In this document: positions 50,098-58,973 of the stretch, piece after piece
Numbering within the stretch: the stretch's first letter is position 1
Layout of the letters: every line of letters starts with the position of its first letter
Source of the DNA: Arthrobacter sp.
GTDB taxonomy: Bacteria > Actinomycetota > Actinomycetes > Actinomycetales > Micrococcaceae
Length of the DNA: 64,000 nucleotides
Reading direction: 5' to 3'
Assembly (NCBI RefSeq): GCF_031179985.1
Contig: NZ_JAPSHJ010000011.1
Location: 43,207 to 107,206, forward strand
Notes under the pieces: model-generated
Database searches by the model: none
Seen by the model: only the letters and a program-made list of their open reading frames with translations
Told to the model about the DNA's origin: nothing
Position numbers and translations under genes: made by a program

Positions 50098-51125
50098 GGA
50101 TACTTGTCACAGGTGGCTCGGGCAGGCTGGGCCGCAGCGTCGTCGCAGGCCTTGCCGCGGCCGGACACCGGATTATCTCGGTGGACCGCGACGCCGTTCC
50201 CTCCTCCCAGCTGCCATCCGGCGTTGAGCAGGAAACTGCCGACCTCCTTGCTCCGGGGGAAGCGCGCCGGATCATCAGCGCAACCCTGCCCGACGCCGTC
50301 GTCCACCTTGCGGCTATTGCCGTACCGTTCAGCGCCCCTGAGGAGGTTATCTTCAGCACCAATACCCGGCTCGCGTTCGCCGTTGTAAGCGCCGCAACTG
50401 AGCTGGGCGTGCGCAAGATCGTCACAGCCAGCAGCCCCACGGTCCTGGGCTACGGCTCTCCCGCCGGCTGGCTGCCTGAGCGGTTCCCGGTGGATGAGGA
50501 AACGGTGACGCGGCCCTGGAATGCCTATGCATTGTCCAAGCTGATCGCTGAGCAGACCGTCCAGATGTTCGCCGCTGCGCAGGGTGAGAACATCCGGTAT
50601 GCGGCGTTCCGGCCCTGTTACGTCATTTCTCCCGAGGAATGGCAAGGAGCGCCAACGCAGCAGGGCCACACGGTCCGGGAGCGGCTGGAGGATCCTGCAC
50701 TGTCCGCTCCAGCCTTGTTCAACTACGTGGATGCCCGGGACGTGGCCGACTTCCTCGATGCTCTCCTGCGCAAGATGGATTCCATCCCCAACGGCCAAAC
50801 GTTCTTTGTAGGGGCTGCGGACGCGCTGGCCACAGAGCCGCTCGCCACGCTGATGCCGGTATTCCTGCCAGGCAGCGGCGAAGCAGCAAGTGGCCTGACG
50901 GGGACCAGCCCGGCGTTCTCCATCGCCAAGGCGCGCGAGATGCTCGGCTGGGAGCCTCGACGCACTTGGCGGACCGAGCTCAGCCCTGCCCTTAGCGACA
51001 GATCACCAGTTGATGAACCAGTCAATGATGAACCACCCCGCAATGCTGAACCACCCGCTGCCACACAGACAGAAGGTGCCGCCGACCTCATAACGGCAGG
51101 GACCGGATCCAAGGAGAACAAGTGA
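50094..51125 (+). CDS. NAD-dependent epimerase/dehydratase, possible uronate dehydrogenase
   Basis: SDR motif MRILVTGGSGRLGRSVVAGLAAAGH; ATGA overlap; context with aldarate dehydratases. Confidence 0.8.
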   Translation: MRILVTGGSGRLGRSVVAGLAAAGHRIISVDRDAVPSSQLPSGVEQETADLLAPGEARRIISATLPDAVVHLAAIAVPFSAPEEVIFSTNTRLAFAVVSAATELGVRKIVTASSPTVLGYGSPAGWLPERFPVDEETVTRPWNAYALSKLIAEQTVQMFAAAQGENIRYAAFRPCYVISPEEWQGAPTQQGHTVRERLEDPALSAPALFNYVDARDVADFLDALLRKMDSIPNGQTFFVGAADALATEPLATLMPVFLPGSGEAASGLTGTSPAFSIAKAREMLGWEPRRTWRTELSPALSDRSPVDEPVNDEPPRNAEPPAATQTEGAADLITAGTGSKENK

Positions 51126-52027
51126 AATTCGACGGCGTTCTATTCTTCCCGGTCACACCCTTCACTCCCGAGGGTGATGTCGATGTGGCCATCCTCAAGG
51201 AGCACATCACCTCCCGGCTCCCGTTCGGACCGGGCGGCGTTTTTCCTGCTTGCGGCACGGGGGAATTTCATGCCCTGAGCATCGAAGAAGTCCGCACTGT
51301 AGTTACCGCCGCTGTGGAAGCGGTGGCGGGGCAAGTGCCGGTCGTCGCGGGGGCGGGCGGACCGTTGGGCCATACCCTGGCGGCTGCCCGGGCCGCAGAG
51401 GAAGCAGGAGCCGATGCCCTGCTGGTTCTTCCGCCGTACCTCGTCACAGGCCCCAGCGCGGGATTGGTTGCCTACATTGAGGCAGTGGCCGAGGCCAGCA
51501 GCCTGCCTGTCATCGTCTACCATCGGGGAAACGCCCAGTACACGGCGGCATCCATGACCCGCCTCGCGGCAAACCCCAAAGTGATCGGCTTCAAGGATGG
51601 GCTGGGGGATGTGGGGCTCGCCCAGGAGATCGTCTCCGCCATTAAAGCCACCGGACGCAGCGATTTCGCTCTGTTCAACGGCCTGCTGACGGCCGAACTG
51701 AGCCAGGGTGCCTATCGCGGCCTCGGCATTCCGCTGTATTCCTCTGCAGCCTTTGCCATGGCTCCGGAGATCGCCAAGGCATACTACGACGCCTACATGT
51801 CCGGCGACGAGGTCCGGCGCAACGCCCTGCTGGAAGGTTTCTACGCACCGCTGGTCCGGCTTCGGGACCAGACCCCCGGTTTTGGCGTTTCCCTGATCAA
51901 GGCCGGGCTGCGCCTGGGCGGGCTGCCAGTGGGTTCCGTACGTCCGCCGCTCGTGGACCCCAGCGAGGATCAGTTGCTGCAGCTGAAGTCCATCCTGGTC
52001 AAGGGCTACGAGCTGGCAGGGCAATGA
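51122..52027 (+). CDS. kdgD: 5-dehydro-4-deoxyglucarate dehydratase
   Basis: DHDPS-family: FDGVLFFPVTPFTPEGDVD, GVFPACGTGEFHALS, VIVYHRGNAQY, VIGFKDGLGD. Confidence 0.9.
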   Translation: MKFDGVLFFPVTPFTPEGDVDVAILKEHITSRLPFGPGGVFPACGTGEFHALSIEEVRTVVTAAVEAVAGQVPVVAGAGGPLGHTLAAARAAEEAGADALLVLPPYLVTGPSAGLVAYIEAVAEASSLPVIVYHRGNAQYTAASMTRLAANPKVIGFKDGLGDVGLAQEIVSAIKATGRSDFALFNGLLTAELSQGAYRGLGIPLYSSAAFAMAPEIAKAYYDAYMSGDEVRRNALLEGFYAPLVRLRDQTPGFGVSLIKAGLRLGGLPVGSVRPPLVDPSEDQLLQLKSILVKGYELAGQ

Positions 52028-53130
52028 CCACCAGGATCACGGGGCTCTCGGCCCGGCTCCTGACTGTTCCGCTGCGGCGCAGCTGGGGTGGGGACGCCCC
52101 GGATAACCACGTGATCGTAACGGAAATCAGGACGGACGACGGCGGCGTGGGGCACGGCTTTTCGTGGACCCCCACGATCGGCCCCCAGGCGGTGAAGGCA
52201 CTGCTTGAGTATGACATCGCGCCGTTCGTCACCGGGCTAGAGCCCAACCCGGAGCTGGTGTGGGACCAGCTCTGGAAGAGACTGCATGAAGCCGGCGGCG
52301 GAGGCCTGACCACCATCGCGATGGCTGGCGTGGACCTGGCTCTGTGGGACCTGCAGGCAAGGCGCGCGGAATCTTCGGTGACAAGGCTTCTGGGCCAGCG
52401 TCAGGAATCAGTGGAGGTCTATGGCTCCGGAGTGAACCTGCACTACACCCTGGACGAACTGGTCGGGCAGGTCCAGCGCTGGGTGGCGGCAGGCCACAAG
52501 GCCGTCAAGATCAAAGTGGGGAAACCGGATATCAAGGAGGACGCAGAGCGAGTGGCGGCGGTCCGGTCTGTGCTGGGGCCGGACCGGAAACTCATGATTG
52601 ACGCCAATCAGCGATGGGATCTTCCCACAACCTTCCGGGCCCTTGATGTGTTGACAGGCTACGGGCTGGAATGGCTGGAAGAACCCATTCGGGCGGACGA
52701 TCTGTGGGCCTACCGCCGGCTTCGAAAGCACTCACCCGTACCCATCGCACTGGGAGAAAACCTCCACACGATCTACCGCTTCCGTGACTTCATCGAAGCG
52801 GAGGCTGTGGATATTATCCAGCCCAACATCGTCAGGGTTGGCGGCATAACGCCCTTCCGGCGGATCGTGGAATTGGCCAGGACCAACAGCATAAAGGTGA
52901 TGCCGCACCTGCTTCCAGAATTGTCCGGGCAACTGGCGCTCACCATGGCCGAGCCAACCCTCGTCGAGGACGTGGAGGACGCCTCCTTTGAACAGCTCGG
53001 AGTGCTGGGCGGACCGTCGCCCGTCCGCGTCCGCAACAGCCTCCTCAACTCCACGGACCAGCCCGGGCTCGGCCTCACGTTTACGGAACAGCCCAGCAAC
53101 ACAGACCAGCCCAGCTTCGTTTCACGGTAA
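52024..53130 (+). CDS. Mandelate racemase/muconate lactonizing enzyme family (aldarate dehydratase or cycloisomerase)
   Basis: HKAVKIKVGKPD, LMIDANQRWD, WLEEPIRADD, GENLHTIYRF. Confidence 0.88.
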   Translation: MTTRITGLSARLLTVPLRRSWGGDAPDNHVIVTEIRTDDGGVGHGFSWTPTIGPQAVKALLEYDIAPFVTGLEPNPELVWDQLWKRLHEAGGGGLTTIAMAGVDLALWDLQARRAESSVTRLLGQRQESVEVYGSGVNLHYTLDELVGQVQRWVAAGHKAVKIKVGKPDIKEDAERVAAVRSVLGPDRKLMIDANQRWDLPTTFRALDVLTGYGLEWLEEPIRADDLWAYRRLRKHSPVPIALGENLHTIYRFRDFIEAEAVDIIQPNIVRVGGITPFRRIVELARTNSIKVMPHLLPELSGQLALTMAEPTLVEDVEDASFEQLGVLGGPSPVRVRNSLLNSTDQPGLGLTFTEQPSNTDQPSFVSR

Positions 53131-53191
53131 ACCGGCACATGTTCGCCTCGTATTTGCCGGCACCGCATCAACCGCAGAACAGGATCAAACA

Positions 53192-54643
53192 GTGACAACA
53201 GCAACTCTTGACTTAACGGAACTGACGGCGGCGGCCACCCGGGCCGCCAAAGAGTCTTCGAGAGCGAGTGATGCCGAGCGCGCGTCCTGGCTCCACGCCG
53301 TCGCCGCTGCCCTTGATGAAAACGCGGCTGAACTGGTTTCCATTGCGAACGAGGAGACAAACCTCGGCGAAACAAGGCTTACGGGGGAGGTTGCGCGGAC
53401 CTCGGGCCAGCTGCGGCTCTTCGCCAAGGTGATCACGGAGGGCTCCTATCTCGAAGCCGTTATCGACCACGCCGATCCCACCGCGACTCCGCCCCGCCCT
53501 GATCTTCGCCGGATGCTGCAGCCCATCGGTCCGGTGGCAGTGTTCTCGGCGTCCAACTTCCCGTTCGCTTTCTCGGTGGCGGGCGGCGATACTGCCTCGG
53601 CCCTGGCGGTGGGCAGCTCTGTGATCGTCAAGGCCCACTCCGGCCACCTCAAGTTATCGCTGCGGACGGCTGAAATTGTCGCAGATGCTTTGAAGGCTGC
53701 AGGCGCCCCCGAGGGCCTCTTTTCACTGGTCAGCGGACGCGAAGTGGGTACTGCGCTGGTTCAGGATCCTGCGATCAAGGCCGTTGGCTTTACTGGCTCC
53801 ATCCCGGGCGGCCGCGCGTTATTCGACCTCGCGACCTCGAGGCCTGACCCCATCCCCTTCTACGGGGAACTGGGAAGCCTGAACCCCGTTGTCATCACGG
53901 CCGAAGCCCTTGAAACCCGGTCCCGACAGCTCGCCAGCGGACTTGCTGCGTCCTTCACCATGGGCGCCGGGCAGTTCTGCACCAAGCCCGGACTCGTGTT
54001 CATTCCGGCTGGTACCGATTTCGGCTCCGATCTTGTTCAGGCCGTTGCCGGCGCACCGGCTTCCCCCATGCTGACGGAACGCATCGCCGCTGCCTACCCT
54101 GAAGGCCTCCGCAGCGTTGCGAAACTACCCGATGTGTCGGTGATCAGCGGCGCTGTGGAGCAGAATGCCGAGGTCGACGGCGCCGCGCCAGTAGTCTTCT
54201 CGACGACGGCTGCGAACGTTATGGATCACCCCGCTGAATTGCTCGAAGAATGCTTCGGACCCACCACCATGCTGATCGAGTACAGCAGCGGTGAGGAGCT
54301 CGCGGCGGTCCTGGCCAAGGTGCCCGGCAGCCTCACAGCCACTCTGCATTCCGAGCCTGGGGAAGACGTTGCAGGACTCGTTGATCAGTTGTCCGCCCTT
54401 GCAGGCAGGGTGCTTTTCGCTGGTTGGCCCACCGGGGTCGCCGTCAATTGGGCCCAACAGCATGGCGGCCCGTACCCCGCCACTACAACTCTTTTCACCT
54501 CTGTGGGGGCGACGGCGGTTCGCCGCTTCCAGCGGCCGGTGGCCTATCAGGATGCTCCCGAGGCCGTGCTGCACCCGGCATTGAAGGAAGACAACCCACT
54601 GAACATTCCGCGGCGGGTGGATGGACGTCTTGTTCTCCCGTAA
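53192..54643 (+). CDS. Aldehyde dehydrogenase (NADP+), alpha-ketoglutaric semialdehyde dehydrogenase-like
   Basis: VFSASNFPFAFSVAGGDTASALAVG, GAGQFCTKPGLVF; GTG start VTTATLDLTELT. Confidence 0.88.
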   Translation: MTTATLDLTELTAAATRAAKESSRASDAERASWLHAVAAALDENAAELVSIANEETNLGETRLTGEVARTSGQLRLFAKVITEGSYLEAVIDHADPTATPPRPDLRRMLQPIGPVAVFSASNFPFAFSVAGGDTASALAVGSSVIVKAHSGHLKLSLRTAEIVADALKAAGAPEGLFSLVSGREVGTALVQDPAIKAVGFTGSIPGGRALFDLATSRPDPIPFYGELGSLNPVVITAEALETRSRQLASGLAASFTMGAGQFCTKPGLVFIPAGTDFGSDLVQAVAGAPASPMLTERIAAAYPEGLRSVAKLPDVSVISGAVEQNAEVDGAAPVVFSTTAANVMDHPAELLEECFGPTTMLIEYSSGEELAAVLAKVPGSLTATLHSEPGEDVAGLVDQLSALAGRVLFAGWPTGVAVNWAQQHGGPYPATTTLFTSVGATAVRRFQRPVAYQDAPEAVLHPALKEDNPLNIPRRVDGRLVLP

Positions 54644-54713
54644 GAGGGGCGGGAGAGCTTCCATCGGCACGTGTATTGTTGCGCGGGAAGTTGCTGGTGA
54701 CTTCTGGTGGGCC

Positions 54714-54905
54714 TTATTTCCGGTTCGCGCGGATCCAGGGATCGATGGTTTCTTCAAGCCAGCCCGGCGATTGGCCTAGCCTGAAGTCCGGGCTGGGAAG
54801 TTTTCCTCGGTTCATCCAGACCCGGATCAGCCCGATGTCCTGGCCCGTGGCTGCTGCTATCTCTGCGTAGCCCAGCAGCGGGACCTCGGGATTGTCTTCC
54901 GGCAT
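54714..54905 (-). CDS. Small HTH (AlpA/excisionase-like) DNA-binding protein
   Basis: 63 aa: LLGYAEIAAATGQDIGLIRVWMNRGKLPSPDFRLGQSPGWLEETIDPWI. Confidence 0.75.
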   Translation of the reverse strand: MPEDNPEVPLLGYAEIAAATGQDIGLIRVWMNRGKLPSPDFRLGQSPGWLEETIDPWIRANRK

Positions 54906-54956
54906 GTTCGCAGTCTACGCGCAGGAGTGGAGCGCGTCTGTGGCGAACTTGCGCGG

Positions 54957-55076
54957 TCAGTACACAACCACAGGATCCGAGTCGTCATCTGCATCCACCC
55001 AGGCGGCGAAATCTGAATAGGACATAAAGGAGTAGTAGTCACAGAAGCGCTGTGTCGCCTTTTCAGGCTTGCTCAT
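54957..55076 (-). CDS. 39-aa acidic putative microprotein (below ORF-track cutoff)
   Basis: Hand translation: MSKPEKATQRFCDYYSFMSYSDFAAWVDADDDSDPVVVY*; AAGGAG immediately upstream though spacing is short. Confidence 0.45.
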   Translation of the reverse strand: MSKPEKATQRFCDYYSFMSYSDFAAWVDADDDSDPVVVY

Positions 55077-55312
55077 GCTCCTTGCCGATTCCTTCTACCC
55101 GGTGTGGTTTTTACACCAATATTGTAATGCCGCGTAACAGGTCCTTTGATGGGAAATAACAAGGTTGTTATGCGTTCGAGACCTCCCTCAGCCGTCCGAG
55201 ACCCGGCCGAAACTGCAGTCACGGTGACACAGAAAAATCATGTGGCGGAAACGAAGCAGCAACGTCGGTACGCCATGCTGATGAAACCTAGTGATGCGGC
55301 TTCAGGGGAGGA

Positions 55313-55612
55313 ATGACCATGGCAGGGCAGGGGAAAGTGCGTGTCCGGGACTGCGCGGAGCTCTCAGCAGGTGATGACATCGAGGCGTGGCATAAAGGAA
55401 GACTATTTCACCGCGGACGGGTGACAAGGGTGCTTCCGTCCACCGGGCTTTTTTGGATGGAAGACCTCACATCGGGAACCCGGCGCCTCCTGGACGTTGA
55501 GGCGCTGGATGTGGTGCTGTCTGATCCGCCGAAGGCCCAGGCGGCAGCCGGCCCCCAGCGTGTGGAGCAGCCAAACATGGATCCAAACCATGTTTGGTTC
55601 TCGTCAGCGTAG
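55313..55612 (+). CDS. Conserved hypothetical protein (SH3/KOW-like small beta protein)
   Basis: VRVRDCAELSAGDDIEAWHKGRLFHRGRVTRVLPSTGLFWMEDLTSGTRRLLDVEALDV. Confidence 0.65.
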   Translation: MTMAGQGKVRVRDCAELSAGDDIEAWHKGRLFHRGRVTRVLPSTGLFWMEDLTSGTRRLLDVEALDVVLSDPPKAQAAAGPQRVEQPNMDPNHVWFSSA

Positions 55613-55660
55613 AAGGGGTTTACGTTTAGGGCTGCACAGGTTCCTCAATCTGCAACCTCC

Positions 55661-56812
55661 TTACAGTTCCAGCGTCAGGGGCCGTTGAAGCCCGTTGACT
55701 GACGTTGTGGGCCAACGCGGGTCAACACTGAGGATGGCGATCCCTGATTCGGTCAATTGCACGGTGTCCTCGATCTTGACGCTTGGCCCGGAGGGATTCC
55801 ACGTAAACGTCTGGTTCAGGACTACTTCGTCCTCCGTAGCTGCGGTAGCCCGCGGGTCGCGCCCCGCATAGCCGGCCACGCCGCCCTGGTGATGCAGTGT
55901 CCATTGCTCCGGCCCAAAGCCATTCCGTGCGTACGATCTTTGGATCTCCCGGAAAATGCTGTTGAGCCTGACGCCGGGAACTGTCGCATCAAAGATATCC
56001 GCTTCAACAGCCGTAAGGCGGGACTCGGCGTCGAGCTCGGCGGGGGTGCCGCCGTCGAACCTGACCCAGCGGGTGGCGTTGGCAACAAGGCCGTTCCGGC
56101 GGGCGCACACCACTGCCATTGCCCTGCGGCCCAGGGGGTTGTGGGTGGGAAGAGGGTGCCGGAATGTGCTGCGGGTGGTCCCGTTGCAGAGAAGCACCAG
56201 GGGTTCCGCGCCCATGGCCACAATCCGGCTGGCAAGCTGGGCGGCGATTTCGAGCTCAGTTGTCCCGGGAGTGGCACGCGAGAGGACATCCGTCAGGACT
56301 GCAGCCGTGTCCGCGTTGAGCTGGGCGTAGCGGGTACTTTCGGCCGGGAGGAAGGCCTGGCGGGCGCCCCGCAGCTGTGCTGCAACTTCGGACTCGGCCA
56401 AGGGGTTGCTGCCAGCCAATTCCCGCGCGACGGCCTCGAGGGAACCGTGCCAGGGTGCAGCGTGGACAGATACCTCGGGGGGCACTTCCTCGGCGGCCAT
56501 CCGCTCGGCCTCGTTGTTGAACGTCACCAGATGATCGCCGCTGTGTGTCACGAGCATCGCTGCTATCGGGGCTCCCGCCAGGCTGATGTGCACACGGCTG
56601 CCGTCCAGGTACCAGCAGAGCGAAGTGTTGCTCGTCAGCAGCAGGGAGTCGGTCCCCGCGGCGTCCATGATGTCGAGCACACGCCGTCTTTTGACGGCAC
56701 GGTCTGCAGCGTTCCCCGGTGCAGCTGGCGTGTTCTCCGTCGATGTATCCGGGGCTGACGCTTCCACCGCCGAAGTATTCGGACCGGTGGAGTCGATGAT
56801 GATCTTGCTCAT
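55661..56812 (-). CDS. M24 (pita-bread fold) peptidase-like protein, probably lacking metal ligands
   Basis: Creatinase/aminopeptidase P-like two-domain layout (TSNTSLCWYLDGSRV... LHHQGGVAGYAGRDP ... VKIEDTVQLTESG). Confidence 0.8.
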   Translation of the reverse strand: MSKIIIDSTGPNTSAVEASAPDTSTENTPAAPGNAADRAVKRRRVLDIMDAAGTDSLLLTSNTSLCWYLDGSRVHISLAGAPIAAMLVTHSGDHLVTFNNEAERMAAEEVPPEVSVHAAPWHGSLEAVARELAGSNPLAESEVAAQLRGARQAFLPAESTRYAQLNADTAAVLTDVLSRATPGTTELEIAAQLASRIVAMGAEPLVLLCNGTTRSTFRHPLPTHNPLGRRAMAVVCARRNGLVANATRWVRFDGGTPAELDAESRLTAVEADIFDATVPGVRLNSIFREIQRSYARNGFGPEQWTLHHQGGVAGYAGRDPRATAATEDEVVLNQTFTWNPSGPSVKIEDTVQLTESGIAILSVDPRWPTTSVNGLQRPLTLEL

Positions 56813-58854
56813 GAGTTGTCCCCCAGGGAGTCAATGAGATGTTGGATTCCGGAGGTGTCCAGGCGTCCGTCGGCCACGAGCACCGTGACACTCCGTTCAA
56901 CCGGGTCACCGGCACTTGCTATCGCCGGTTCTTCCCAAGCCAGGGCCTGACCGACCCCGGGATAACCCGAGACTCTGACGAACCAGGGGTCCACAGAACC
57001 CGGGGCTGCGACGAAGACGAGAGTAGCCCCTTTGCCCCCTACCTCGGCGCTCCAGGCCAACCATGGCGAGACACTCCCGTGCACCGTTGCTTCCCCGGAG
57101 CCGCTGGCCGTGCGTACGTCAACGTTTTGGCCAGCGGGCAACCGCCAGAAAAACCCGCCGTAACCGCCCTCGTGCCGGCCGTTTGACCCGGGGCTTCCCA
57201 GGCTGACTGGCCGGTCACCGGCAGGAGAGAGCGTGAAGCCAAGGCTCAAGAGCCACGTGTTGGGGTCGACGGCGGACCAGTTCCACTCGCGTCGTTCGCG
57301 GAGGACAGCGTGACCGTCCGGTGCAAGCCACTCGAGATTCTGGGTCAGCGATCCTTCAACCTGCTCCGCAGAGGTGATCACGATCCGGCCATGATCGGGC
57401 CGCCAAACATACGCGCCGGACTGCCGGGTATAGGTCCGCCCGCCCCAGAAATTGACGCCGTCAACGTCCTGGATTGCCACCCCTGCGCCGAGGTGCCACA
57501 CGTGGTCCTCTGGAAGGTGATCGGTCACTACCGTCCCCGAGAGGGTAGACACCGGATGAAGGTAGGGACGAGGGGAGGAGGTGGGCATAATGTTGCCGCC
57601 ATCGTTTTCGACAGCCAGGGTGGTCCCGTCCAGGATGAGCCTTACGCCAGCCTTTTCAGGAGGCTTCGCCCAGGAGGCCCCGAGCTCGCTGAAGGTCGAC
57701 TGCGAAAGGACGGCGCGGCGGATAAGTGCACGGATGTTATGAATCACCGGACGGGCAGCGTCGCCGTCGCCCTCCCACTTCACGTGCTCGCCGCCGATTG
57801 GCAACGGCGGCTCTGCTGTACGGATCGCCTCCAGCACCGTCATAAACGCTCCGGTTCCTTTCAGCGGGCTTAGCAGGGCAGCGCCGGTTCGACGTGCTTC
57901 AAGCAGGTTCTCCAGCAGGTCTGTTCGCGGGAAAGTTTCACTGCGCTCGCCGTCGGGAGTGGTTATTGCCAAGAGGTCCTCGGTGTAAAAGAGTTCAGCC
58001 TTGCCCTGTGTCCCGAAGACGGTAATGGAAGGAGCGGTTTGCTCGTCCGCACACAGTGTCAAGGCGCAGAGCACCAGTGTCCCGGCAGAGGTGCGCACCC
58101 GGATGACGGAGGTGTCATCGCTTTCGGTGTCGTGAGCGTGGTAGAGGTCTGTTTCAACAGAAGCGACGTCGGATACCGTACGAGCAGCCGCGATGCTTAA
58201 TGCCGTGGCCACTGCGTGAGCGAGGGCATTCGTGGCCACGCCGTCCACAACATCGGTGCCCTCCAGGCTGCGCTTCCCGGCCCAGCGGGAGCGCTTGAAG
58301 TAAGCGAGGTTCCGCACCCACGTTCCTTCTGCTCCCACGCTCCGGACTTCGCCGATCTCTCCCGATGCAATGAGGCGCTCTATGGCAGGAAGTGCATGGG
58401 AGCCCAGGCTCTGGAATCCCACCTGTACCAGGCTGCCGGCTTCTTCCGCTGCTGCCAGGACGGCATCGAATTGGGCCATCGAGCCCACAGGAGGCTTCTC
58501 CATGTATACGTCGGCACCGGCAGCAATGGCTGCGAGGGCGAGTGGGGCGTGGGTCTGGATCGGGGTCGCGAGGATAACCACATCCGGAACCGGTCCGGCG
58601 CTGAGCAATTCGTCCAGTGAGCTGTAAACACCCACATCCTTGCCCAGAGTTCCTGTGGCGGGGGGATTTGGATCAGCTACTCCGACGAGTTCCACCAAGC
58701 CTTCGGCCTGAAGCCGTTGCAGGTTATCCAGATGGTGCAGCCCGTAACCGTGGGCGCCAACGAGGGCGATTCGGGCAGGGGATACGTTCCGGGAAGATAC
58801 AACTTCGGAGCGGACAGTTTCCGGAGGGCTCTTCGCCGTAGTCGTTTCAGTCAT
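56809..58854 (-). CDS. Gfo/Idh/MocA oxidoreductase fused to a DUF6807 (PmoA-like) domain
   Basis: N-terminal RIALVGAHGYGLHHLDNLQ..EKPPVGSMAQFD; C-terminal RPYLHPVSTLSGTVVTDHLPEDHVWHLGAGVAIQDVDGVNFWGGRTY...HEGGYGGFFWRLP. Confidence 0.87.
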   Translation of the reverse strand: MTETTTAKSPPETVRSEVVSSRNVSPARIALVGAHGYGLHHLDNLQRLQAEGLVELVGVADPNPPATGTLGKDVGVYSSLDELLSAGPVPDVVILATPIQTHAPLALAAIAAGADVYMEKPPVGSMAQFDAVLAAAEEAGSLVQVGFQSLGSHALPAIERLIASGEIGEVRSVGAEGTWVRNLAYFKRSRWAGKRSLEGTDVVDGVATNALAHAVATALSIAAARTVSDVASVETDLYHAHDTESDDTSVIRVRTSAGTLVLCALTLCADEQTAPSITVFGTQGKAELFYTEDLLAITTPDGERSETFPRTDLLENLLEARRTGAALLSPLKGTGAFMTVLEAIRTAEPPLPIGGEHVKWEGDGDAARPVIHNIRALIRRAVLSQSTFSELGASWAKPPEKAGVRLILDGTTLAVENDGGNIMPTSSPRPYLHPVSTLSGTVVTDHLPEDHVWHLGAGVAIQDVDGVNFWGGRTYTRQSGAYVWRPDHGRIVITSAEQVEGSLTQNLEWLAPDGHAVLRERREWNWSAVDPNTWLLSLGFTLSPAGDRPVSLGSPGSNGRHEGGYGGFFWRLPAGQNVDVRTASGSGEATVHGSVSPWLAWSAEVGGKGATLVFVAAPGSVDPWFVRVSGYPGVGQALAWEEPAIASAGDPVERSVTVLVADGRLDTSGIQHLIDSLGDNS

Positions 58855-58905
58855 GACCTGGTCCTTGGTGTTGAATCTGAAGCATTCTCTGCCTGTAAGA
58901 GTAGC

Positions 58906-58923
58906 TCAGAAAGCGGTTTCTCA
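58906..58923. promoter_or_regulatory. LacI-type operator B
   Basis: TCAGAAAGCGGTTTCTCA, 16/18 to consensus TGAGAAAGCGTTTTCTCA; upstream of 58854(-). Confidence 0.7.
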
Positions 58924-58973
58924 TGCGCAGTGCAGCTTCCGTCCCTTGATTGGATTGGGGCTCTTGAGCCCAG

